A program made the translations under genes and the position numbers. A stretch of DNA of 12,337 bases from Rudaea sp. (GTDB lineage Bacteria > Pseudomonadota > Gammaproteobacteria > Xanthomonadales > Rhodanobacteraceae): assembly GCA_025934455.1 (NCBI GenBank), contig JAICYA010000020.1, positions 1 to 12,337 of the forward strand, in the 5' to 3' direction. The first letter of the stretch is position 1. Every line of letters starts with the position of its first letter. Below are positions 1 to 5,448 of this stretch, in pieces. The notes below the pieces were generated by a model, which saw nothing but the letters and a program-made list of their open reading frames with translations, had not been told where the DNA came from and made no database searches.

Positions 1-655
1 CCTGCCGGCGGGTTTGAACAAGTCGGCGCTGAACGATCTGCACATGCTGGTCGAACACGTCGGCCCGTTCCACACCGGCGACCACATCTTCCGCAACGGC
101 GAGCGTTTCGGCGCGCTGTACGCGGTGCGCGCGGGCATGGTCAAGACGCGCCAGATCGACGACGAGGGCCACGAACAGGTGCTCGGCTTCCATCTGCCCG
201 GCGAGATGATCGGGCTCGACGCGATCCATCCGGCGAAATATCCCTGCGACGCGGTCGCGCTGGACACGGTGTTCGTCTGCCGCTTCTCGTTCCCCGCGCT
301 GTCCACGCTCGCCGCGAAGATTCCCGACGTGCAGCAGCGCCTGTTCGACCTGCTCAGCGCGGACATCGGCAAGTCCAGCCGCTTCTCCGGCGATCACACC
401 GCCGACGAGCGCCTTGCCGCCTTCCTGCTCGACCTGGCCGGTCGCTACGCCGCACGCGGCTTCGCACCAAATTCGTACCGCCTCGTCATGCCGCGTGCGG
501 ACATCGCCAACTACCTGCGCCTGGCCGCCGAAACCGTCAGCCGCGTGCTGCGCCGTTTCCAGGACCAGAACCTGATCCACGTCGTCGGCCGCGAACTGGA
601 ACTCGTCGACAAACCGGCGCTGCAGAAACTGGCGCGGCATATCTTGCGCGATTGA
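1..655 (+). CDS. fnr: FNR/ANR-type oxygen-sensing transcriptional regulator, 5' end outside the window
   Basis: A Crp/Fnr-family regulator, expected to bind DNA as a dimer under low oxygen. The frame is open to the left window edge (codons from base 2 read LPAGLNKSAL), so the TTG at 14 is unlikely to be the real start. E. coli FNR and Pseudomonas ANR have a cysteine just before the matching LP segment; here that cysteine and the others of the N-terminal cluster would lie upstream. Numbered from base 14, residues 15-110 form the cyclic-nucleotide-binding-like beta-barrel with a GFHLPGEMIGLDA segment. Cys89 in VFVCRFSF matches the fourth [4Fe-4S] ligand of FNR (Cys122 in E. coli). The C-terminal helix-turn-helix contains ADIANYLRLAAETVSRVLRRF, with the ETVSR recognition-helix residues expected to read TTGAT half-sites. 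Four such boxes occur further on in this window, near nnrS and nirK. Family assignment is firm; true FNR rather than a cluster-less DNR depends on the missing N-terminus. Confidence 0.93.
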   Translation, partial: LPAGLNKSALNDLHMLVEHVGPFHTGDHIFRNGERFGALYAVRAGMVKTRQIDDEGHEQVLGFHLPGEMIGLDAIHPAKYPCDAVALDTVFVCRFSFPALSTLAAKIPDVQQRLFDLLSADIGKSSRFSGDHTADERLAAFLLDLAGRYAARGFAPNSYRLVMPRADIANYLRLAAETVSRVLRRFQDQNLIHVVGRELELVDKPALQKLARHILRD

Positions 656-674
656 CGCGCAAGCGAAAACGGCG

Positions 675-700
675 CCCCGTTGATCCGGGGTCGGATTTTA
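675..700. terminator. Possible bidirectional terminator between convergent genes
   Basis: CCCCG (675-679) pairs with CGGGG (686-690) around a six-base loop. It is followed on the plus strand by ATTTTA (695-700) and on the minus strand by a CGTTTTCG stretch. It sits between the fnr stop and the end of the convergent beta-helix gene. The stem is only five base pairs plus a possible G-U pair, so strength is uncertain. Confidence 0.4.
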
Positions 701-1735
701 CGGGCCGTCGAAACCGTCGATGAAGACCGTTTCTTCAAATGCGCCCATGTCCGCACGGCCGCTGCTCGGGAATGCATGGCCGTCCAAATCCGCGGCAGGC
801 AGTCCGCCGACGGGATTCGTCAAACCCCCGGCCAGCACCGGCGATGCGCCGGAGAGGCGATAGTTGCCGGCACCAACGAATTTCGGATCCAGGTCGATAT
901 TGCCGGCGCTGGCGTTCGTAGGCACGCCAGTGAGCGCGTGGTAATCGTTGTTGTGGAATTCGAAGGTCTGGAACGAATACAGGTAGAAATCGTAGCCGTT
1001 GGTGTTGCCGTAACTGATGTTGTTGCTGGCATAACCGCCCGCGTTTGTGCCGCCGAGCGCGGTAATCATGTTGCCGCCGCTCGTGTTGGTATTGCCGGCG
1101 ATCGTATTGTTGGTCAGGTAGATGACGGATCCCGCAGCCATGCTCGTCGACAACGCGCTGGCCGCCGGCGCGCTGTTGCCCGCGAACAGGTTGGCGGCGA
1201 TGTTCACCGTACCGACGCCAAACACAGTTAATCCGCCGGCGGCGTATGTGCTGCTGTTGTCGATCGCCTGGTTGTCTGCAAACACCGCGACAGCGGCCGC
1301 GTTGGTCAAGTCGATTTGCCCGCCGCCGCCGGCCGACCCTCCCTTGGAGCCGTGCTGAACGGTGACGTGGCGCACGCTGATGTTGCCACTGGTCTGGAAG
1401 TTTATGACCTGGCTGGTGCCGCCGCCGTCGAGTTGGCTCAGGCCGGGCGTCATGTCCTGCGTGGTGCAGGTGCTGTCGTAGCCGCCCTCGATCGTCAGCG
1501 CAAAGCCGCTGCTCGAATTGAACGTGAACGGGCCACCGGCGGTGGCGAACGTGCCGTTGGCGAGCAAGATCGTGTTGTCGTGCGCGTTGGCGATGCCGCC
1601 ATCGCTGGCATCGGCCAGGGCAAAACCCAGCTCTGCGCCGTTGTGCACGCAGTAGGTGCTCGCATGGGCGGTGACCGCCAGGAACAGGCCGAGCGACGGG
1701 AACAAGGCGGCGTGACGCCGAATGCAATGTTTCAT
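698..1735 (-). CDS. Secreted right-handed beta-helix protein (choice-of-anchor Q type)
   Basis: The protein is 345 residues from the ATG at 1735. That start gives a clean signal peptide (residues 1-25, cleavage after AHA) and has a GGAG ribosome site five bases upstream; the open frame extends to 1873 but the added residues are arginine-rich and unlike a signal sequence. The mature protein begins STYCVHNGAEL. It continues with repeated Asn/Gly/Thr/Ala-rich strands typical of parallel beta-helix folds. Near the end, DLDPKFVGAGNYRLSGASP and DLDGHAFPSSGRADMGAFE match the choice-of-anchor Q pattern. Cys29 and Cys90 could form a disulphide. The protein ends FIDGFDGP, resembling C-terminal tails on secreted proteins of this bacterial family (from memory). 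Its substrate or role is unknown. It lies downstream of the four-cysteine gene on the same strand with an 85-base gap, so cotranscription is possible. No FNR box lies directly before it. Confidence 0.8.
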   Translation of the reverse strand: MKHCIRRHAALFPSLGLFLAVTAHASTYCVHNGAELGFALADASDGGIANAHDNTILLANGTFATAGGPFTFNSSSGFALTIEGGYDSTCTTQDMTPGLSQLDGGGTSQVINFQTSGNISVRHVTVQHGSKGGSAGGGGQIDLTNAAAVAVFADNQAIDNSSTYAAGGLTVFGVGTVNIAANLFAGNSAPAASALSTSMAAGSVIYLTNNTIAGNTNTSGGNMITALGGTNAGGYASNNISYGNTNGYDFYLYSFQTFEFHNNDYHALTGVPTNASAGNIDLDPKFVGAGNYRLSGASPVLAGGLTNPVGGLPAADLDGHAFPSSGRADMGAFEETVFIDGFDGP

Positions 1736-1820
1736 GAAGTCTCCAATCCGGAAAAGCCACATCGGTAAACGCCGGCGCCACCGCAAACCGTACATCGACC
1801 GGCGGACGCACGGATCCGCA

Positions 1821-2135
1821 TCACCCGGCTCTCTCGCCGGAGCCCGTTTCCACCGCCGCATCCAATTCCGCAATCAGCGCCCGCGCTTCGTCGCGCAGCG
1901 CGGTGTAGGCGGACTCCCATTGTCCCGCACGCGGCGCGGCGAGGCCGAAGCGCCGCAGGCGCGATGCCGTGGATTGCAGTCGCTCGCGCAGGCGCGCGAT
2001 TTCGGTCAGCGCGACCTCGTGCTCGTCCTTGCCGATGAACAGCACCTTGCGATCACGGCACACGCCGATGCACGGCTGCGGCGCCTCGATCTTGCCGCAA
2101 CCGATGCATTGCCACGCCTGGATGTATTCGGCCAT
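1821..2135 (-). CDS. Small four-cysteine (zinc-ribbon-like) protein, function unknown
   Basis: The protein is 104 residues and starts at an ATG with a near-perfect AGGAGG site (about 2141-2146). The N-terminus MAEYIQAWQC leads into C10-x2-C13-x8-C22-x3-C26, a compact Cys4 motif able to hold zinc or an iron-sulphur cluster. Residues about 38-62 and 73-97 are charged, predicted helical and probably coiled-coil; one short segment, VLFIGKDEHE, joins them to the Cys motif. There is no signal peptide or membrane segment, so it should be cytoplasmic. I do not recognise a named family with certainty. The gene is divergent from nnrS, and the shared intergenic region carries two FNR-type boxes. One is centred at -41.5 from a start point predicted for this gene, so induction under low oxygen together with nnrS is likely. 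Possible roles, all inferred, include a redox or NO sensor, a metal-site adaptor or an anti-regulator. Confidence 0.82.
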   Translation of the reverse strand: MAEYIQAWQCIGCGKIEAPQPCIGVCRDRKVLFIGKDEHEVALTEIARLRERLQSTASRLRRFGLAAPRAGQWESAYTALRDEARALIAELDAAVETGSGERAG

Positions 2136-2158
2136 GCCTACCTCCTGCCATCGTCGTC

Positions 2159-2164
2159 AGGATG
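2159..2164 (-). promoter_or_regulatory. Predicted -10 element of the four-cysteine gene
   Basis: Read on the minus strand this is CATCCT, matching TATAAT at positions 2, 3 and 6. It is where a class II FNR promoter would place the -10 if the box at 2187-2200 is centred at -41.5. The predicted start point is then 2152, 16 bases before the start codon. It is a weak hexamer, supported mainly by spacing. Confidence 0.4.
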
Positions 2165-2186
2165 CGCCTCCGGCGCGCGCGTCGCG

Positions 2187-2200
2187 TTGACTGCGGTCAA
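2187..2200. promoter_or_regulatory. FNR-type binding site (box 1 of the divergent promoter)
   Basis: TTGAC-TGCG-GTCAA is a perfect palindrome of two TTGAC half-sites with the four-base spacer of FNR/ANR/DNR sites (consensus TTGAT-N4-ATCAA). It is centred at 2193.5. That is -41.5 for the predicted minus-strand start point at 2152 and -70.5 for the predicted nnrS start point at 2264. The regulator encoded at 1-655 is the obvious candidate to bind. Confidence 0.8.
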
Positions 2201-2215
2201 ACAATCCGCACGCAC

Positions 2216-2229
2216 CTGACCCAGGTCAA
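2216..2229. promoter_or_regulatory. FNR-type binding site (box 2 of the divergent promoter)
   Basis: CTGAC-CCAG-GTCAA has one mismatch in the left half-site, with the correct four-base spacer. It is centred at 2222.5, 29 bp from box 1. That is -41.5 for a start point at 2264 before nnrS and -70.5 for the opposite gene, so the two promoters are mirror images. Confidence 0.72.
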
Positions 2230-2251
2230 GGTTGCGGCGACCATGCTGGGG

Positions 2252-2257
2252 CATGCT
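2252..2257 (+). promoter_or_regulatory. Predicted -10 element of nnrS
   Basis: CATGCT matches TATAAT at positions 2, 3 and 6. It lies where a class II FNR promoter driven by the box at 2216-2229 requires it. The predicted start point is 2264, which rules out the upstream in-frame start at 2232. The same hexamer also occurs at 2242-2247, where the spacing does not fit. Confidence 0.4.
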
Positions 2258-2297
2258 GCGCTGGCGTCAGGAACCGTGGCACGAGGCAGGTGGATTC

Positions 2298-3614
2298 ATG
2301 GATACGCGCATCGGACAGGGATCCATCCCGTCACGGTCACGGCAGCAGGTGGGGGTGGCGACCGCTCCGAGTCCGGCGGCCGTCGCTCCCGCCAGCTTTC
2401 CCTCGCTCGCCGAACTGCCGCGCCTGCTCGCCGCCGCGCCGCACCGCATGATGTTCTTCGGCGGCGCCACGGCGCTGCTGGTCACCATGGCGTGGTGGGC
2501 GTGCTTCCTGGGCGCCGGCTACTTCGGCCACGCATTTCCCGCCGCGCCAGTTCCCGGCGGATGGGCGCATGCGGTGTTCACCCAGTACGGCATGCTGGCG
2601 ATGTTCATCTTCGGCTTCCTGCTCACGGTGTTTCCGCGCTGGATGGGACAGCCGGCGTTGCCGAAACGCGCCTACATTCCGGTCTTCGTCGGTATCTTCG
2701 GCGGCTACCTGCTCTCGCATATCGGCCTGCTGAACCTGCGTCCACTGCTGATCGCGGGGATCGCACTCATGCTCGGCGGCTGGCTCATGGCCTTGCGCGC
2801 GCTTGGCGGCGTGTTGTGGCGCAATCGCGGCAAGGATAGGCACGCCATATCGTGTTTCGCCGCCTTGTGCACGGGATTCGTTGGGTTGGGCTGCTTCTTC
2901 GCCTTCACCCTCGGCGCGCCGTGGCAGTGCGCGATCTTCGCCATCAAGCTCGGCACGTTCGGATTGCTGCTGCCGATCTTCTTCACCGTCGCGCATCGCA
3001 TGATTCCCTTCTTCAGCAGCAATATCGTCGGCCCGCGCTACAAACTTTTCCGACCGGCGTGGAGCCTGGCCGTGCTGTGGCCGCTACTGCTGGTTCATCT
3101 CGGGCTGGACCTGGCGCACCGCTACGAATATCTGTTTCTCGTCGATGCGCCACTGGGGCTGTTCTTTGCCTATCACTGGATCGGCTGGCAGCCGTGGAAA
3201 TGCCTGCGTCCGGGATTGCTCGCCGCGCTGCACATCGCGCTGCTGTGGCTGCCCACGGCGTTCGTGCTGTTCGCCGTGCAAAGCCTGGTCTTCCGCTGGT
3301 CCGGCGAGTTCACGCTCGGCCGCGCGCCCGTGCATGCGCTGACCGTGGGCTTCTTCGCCTCGATGCTGGTGGCGATGGTCACGCGCGTCACCCACGGCCA
3401 TTCCGGACGTCCGTTGCAGATGGGCGCGATTCCCTGGCTCACGTTCGGCTTGCTGCAACTCGTCGTGCTCGTGCGCCTGTGGGCGGAATTGGCGAACAAC
3501 AGCGCGCTATGGCTTGTGATCGCCGCGTTCGGCTGGGTGCTCGCGTTCGCGCCGTGGGTACTGCGCTCGCTGTGGATCTACCTCACGCCACGCCGGGACG
3601 GGATTCCCGGATAA
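2298..3614 (+). CDS. nnrS: NnrS family membrane protein, NO response
   Basis: The protein is 438 residues and very hydrophobic, with about 12 membrane-spanning segments from residue 52 to 427, which fits the NnrS family length. Characteristic segments are PHRMMFFGGA (48-57), VAHRMIPFF (231-239) and HALTVGFFASM followed by MVTRVTHGHSGRP (346-372). The last matches the family's conserved His-rich motif near the C-terminus. NnrS proteins bind haem and copper and protect against nitric oxide or the metabolic damage it causes; they usually sit in denitrification regulons. The ATG at 2298 was chosen because AGGTGG precedes it and because it lies downstream of the predicted start point. The in-frame start at 2232 would add 22 residues overlapping the promoter. 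The first 40 residues form a polar cytoplasmic tail. A SirB2 gene follows after seven bases, so the two are probably one transcript. Confidence 0.92.
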   Translation: MDTRIGQGSIPSRSRQQVGVATAPSPAAVAPASFPSLAELPRLLAAAPHRMMFFGGATALLVTMAWWACFLGAGYFGHAFPAAPVPGGWAHAVFTQYGMLAMFIFGFLLTVFPRWMGQPALPKRAYIPVFVGIFGGYLLSHIGLLNLRPLLIAGIALMLGGWLMALRALGGVLWRNRGKDRHAISCFAALCTGFVGLGCFFAFTLGAPWQCAIFAIKLGTFGLLLPIFFTVAHRMIPFFSSNIVGPRYKLFRPAWSLAVLWPLLLVHLGLDLAHRYEYLFLVDAPLGLFFAYHWIGWQPWKCLRPGLLAALHIALLWLPTAFVLFAVQSLVFRWSGEFTLGRAPVHALTVGFFASMLVAMVTRVTHGHSGRPLQMGAIPWLTFGLLQLVVLVRLWAELANNSALWLVIAAFGWVLAFAPWVLRSLWIYLTPRRDGIPG

Positions 3615-3621
3615 TGCGCGG

Positions 3622-4026
3622 ATGCTTGCCGCGTTCTATCCGCAGATCAAACTCGTCCATATAGCCTGCGTCGCCCTCTCCGGCAGCCTGTTCACGCTGC
3701 GCGGAATGATGATGCTGGCCGGCTCCGTGCGCGTCTACCACCCGGCGCTGAAGTATCTTTCCTACCTCATCGACACGGCCCTGCTCACGTCGGCGGTGCT
3801 GCTGACGCTGATCCTGCACCAGTATCCGTTCGTGCAATCCTGGCTCACCGCCAAGGTGCTGCTGCTGGTGGTCTACATCGTGCTCGGCGTGTTCGCGCTG
3901 CGGCGCGGGCGCTCGCGCGCAAACCGCGCGGCGTACTTGGTCGCCGCGCTCGCCGTGTTCGCCTTCATCGTCAGCATCGCGATCGCGCACGATCCACGGG
4001 GAATCTTTGCGCACTTCGCAAGTTGA
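3622..4026 (+). CDS. SirB2 family small integral membrane protein
   Basis: The protein is 134 residues with four predicted membrane helices (about 8-32, 45-65, 73-93 and 102-122). The N-terminal pattern IKLVHIACVALSGSLFTLRG is typical of SirB2, where a conserved His (here 13) and the SGxLFxLRG segment recur. The name comes from a Salmonella gene linked to invasion gene expression, but the biochemical function of the family is not known. The start codon lies seven bases after the nnrS stop with a weak ribosome site, suggesting translational coupling. It converges with the porin gene, leaving a nine-base gap with no room for a standard terminator. Its pairing with nnrS suggests a membrane role during NO or low-oxygen stress; that is inference. 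Confidence 0.85.
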   Translation: MLAAFYPQIKLVHIACVALSGSLFTLRGMMMLAGSVRVYHPALKYLSYLIDTALLTSAVLLTLILHQYPFVQSWLTAKVLLLVVYIVLGVFALRRGRSRANRAAYLVAALAVFAFIVSIAIAHDPRGIFAHFAS

Positions 4027-4035
4027 AGCACGCGC

Positions 4036-5250
4036 TCAAAACTTGTATTCGACGCTCGCCCAGAGTTTCGTCTCATCCGTGCTGAAACCATCGCTGCGAT
4101 AGTCGGCGAGCTTGAGCAAGCCGGCCAGGTGCGCGGCCAGCGGATAGGTCAGCACGGCGTCTGCTTCGGTGCCGTAGGCGCGCCCGCCACGATCGGCGTG
4201 GAAATCGTGCCAAACCACTGTCCACGCCGCCTTGCCGATAGTGCCGTTCGCGCCGAGATAACGGTCGTCGATGCCATCGACCGGCGTGGCGAGGAAACGG
4301 TCGGCCCAGCCGTCGAACGCGTGCAGCGTCGCAAAGGGTGTGGCGAAACCGTATTTGCCATTGCCGCCCATGATTTCGTCGCCGGCCTTGAACGTGACGC
4401 CGCGCCAGGTGAGCGTGGGTTCGATCAGGCGGTAATCGGCGCTCTGCGACGCCGGATTGTTGGCGTAGTCGTTCTGATGCGCGTACTCCAGAGTCCAGCC
4501 GAATTTCCAGTCGCCGCTTGCGTGCGTGCCGTTCCAGCGCGCGCCGAACGTTTTCGTCGACGCGGTGGCGACGCTGCCGTTCTTGACGAGGTAAGCGTAG
4601 CCGGTGAAGTTTCCCAGCGCGGTGGCCTGGGTGAGATTGAGCAGGTTGCCGTTCAAGTCCCAGGCGCGCAGCAGCGGATTCGGATTGGCGTTGCCGTTCA
4701 CGCGCTGCACGCGATCCAGGTACGCATAGCGCACGACCGGACCTTCGCTGCCGAAGGCGTAGCGCAGCGAGAGCGCATCGAAGGTCTGCTCGTTCTGGCG
4801 CCAGCCGGAATTGCCGAAGAAGCGCTGATTGTCCCACGCCACGATCTGGCGGCCGAGTGCACCGTCGAGTCCGCCATCCGCATAGCCGACGTAAGCCTCG
4901 TGGAATTCGCTGGACTGCGGATCGGCCACGGTCGGGTATTGGGTCTTGCCGTTCGCCGTGCTGTTGTAGTGCGCGCCGGCCAGGGCCTGCACGCGGTCGC
5001 CGGAGGCGACCAGCCGCCAGCCCGGCGCGAATGCCCAGCGGTAGCCCAGGCGCAGGCGCACGGTGTTGGCGTCCGCATCGTGCGCGAACGCGGCATCGTC
5101 CACGGATTCGTAGCGATAGCGCAGCTCGATGATGGGGCTGCTCTGTGCCGTGTCGCCCGGCGCTGATTGGGCGATTGCTGCGGCGCAAGGCAAGGCCAGC
5201 AAAATGGCGGCAGCAAGCACGCGCAGAACGGGACGGTGGTTGGCGTTCAT
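4036..5250 (-). CDS. Outer-membrane beta-barrel porin, alginate-export-like family
   Basis: The protein is 404 residues with a signal peptide (1-27, cleavage after AIA). The mature part alternates short amphipathic strands and ends VEYKF, the terminal Phe being the usual BAM assembly signal. ELRYRYESVDDAAFAHDADANTVRLRLGYRW (residues about 42-72; key pattern RYRYE…NTVRLRLGY) matches the start of alginate-export/OprE-like barrels. Later segments such as LGRQIVAWDNQRFFGNSGWRQ and FDALSLRYAF also fit. Real alginate exporters are larger and lie in alginate clusters, which is not the case here, so a general or anion channel is more likely. It is divergent from nirK, and the shared region carries two FNR-type boxes, so coexpression with nirK and a role in nitrite or copper passage are possible but unproven. 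The ribosome site is weak (AGAGAC). Confidence 0.85.
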   Translation of the reverse strand: MNANHRPVLRVLAAAILLALPCAAAIAQSAPGDTAQSSPIIELRYRYESVDDAAFAHDADANTVRLRLGYRWAFAPGWRLVASGDRVQALAGAHYNSTANGKTQYPTVADPQSSEFHEAYVGYADGGLDGALGRQIVAWDNQRFFGNSGWRQNEQTFDALSLRYAFGSEGPVVRYAYLDRVQRVNGNANPNPLLRAWDLNGNLLNLTQATALGNFTGYAYLVKNGSVATASTKTFGARWNGTHASGDWKFGWTLEYAHQNDYANNPASQSADYRLIEPTLTWRGVTFKAGDEIMGGNGKYGFATPFATLHAFDGWADRFLATPVDGIDDRYLGANGTIGKAAWTVVWHDFHADRGGRAYGTEADAVLTYPLAAHLAGLLKLADYRSDGFSTDETKLWASVEYKF

Positions 5251-5264
5251 GGTCGTCTCTTTAT

Positions 5265-5279
5265 GCGGCGCAACGCCGC
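5265..5279 (-). promoter_or_regulatory. Small hairpin in the porin leader
   Basis: GCGGCG and CGCCGC form a perfect six-base-pair stem around three loop bases, about 15 bases before the porin start codon and just ahead of its weak ribosome site. It could stabilise the leader or affect translation, but such short GC hairpins also arise by chance in DNA of this composition. Confidence 0.3.
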
Positions 5280-5315
5280 GTTGACGCCAGTCTCGCCAGG
5301 CGCGGCATTCGCGCG

Positions 5316-5329
5316 TTGACCTGGATCAA
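5316..5329. promoter_or_regulatory. FNR-type binding site, upstream box of nirK/porin region
   Basis: TTGAC-CTGG-ATCAA matches the FNR consensus at nine of ten half-site positions. It is centred at 5322.5, exactly 50 bp from the second box and at -91.5 from the predicted nirK start point. It is also the box nearer the divergent porin gene. For that gene a -41.5 placement gives a start point at 5281 without a convincing -10. Confidence 0.8.
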
Positions 5330-5365
5330 GACGATGTTGCGCCGCACGATAAAGTCCATGCGTGC

Positions 5366-5379
5366 TTGATCCGAGTCAA
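5366..5379. promoter_or_regulatory. FNR-type binding site, proximal box of nirK
   Basis: TTGAT-CCGA-GTCAA matches nine of ten consensus half-site positions. It is centred at 5372.5, 76 bases before the nirK start codon. A class II arrangement (-41.5) predicts a start point at 5414 and a -10 at 5402-5407, where TTAGAT is found. Confidence 0.82.
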
Positions 5380-5401
5380 TTCGCCAGATTGCACGGCGTT
5401 G

Positions 5402-5407
5402 TTAGAT
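5402..5407 (+). promoter_or_regulatory. Predicted -10 element of nirK
   Basis: TTAGAT agrees with TATAAT at positions 1, 5 and 6 and sits where the proximal FNR box requires it. No good -35 is seen, as expected for an activator-dependent promoter. The leader that follows (5414-5448) has a short GGCC-ATCC-GGCC hairpin at 5417-5428. Confidence 0.45.
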
Positions 5408-5448
5408 GATGCCATCGGCCATCCGGCCATTTCCTCTGGGGTTTGCAC

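Noticed and set aside
14..16. TTG as the start of the fnr gene
   Set aside because: The frame is open to the window edge and the residues before it (LPAG) align with FNR/ANR, so the gene begins upstream.
735..1811. Minus-strand frame of 358 codons overlapping the beta-helix gene
   Set aside because: Arg/Gln-rich shifted reading of the real gene, with no signal peptide or domain.
1736..1820. Terminator between the four-cysteine and beta-helix genes
   Set aside because: Only short GC hairpins (such as GCGGA/TCCGC) without a T-run are visible on the minus strand.
2232..2297. Upstream in-frame start for nnrS
   Set aside because: It lies between the FNR box and the predicted -10, lacks a ribosome site, and adds residues not typical of the family.
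4129..5166. Plus-strand frame of 345 codons over the porin gene
   Set aside because: Antisense shadow of a porin with signal peptide and terminal Phe.
5281..5294. TTGAC-GCCA-GTCTC as a third FNR box before the porin
   Set aside because: The right half-site has only three matching bases and lacks the final AA; not enough to call.
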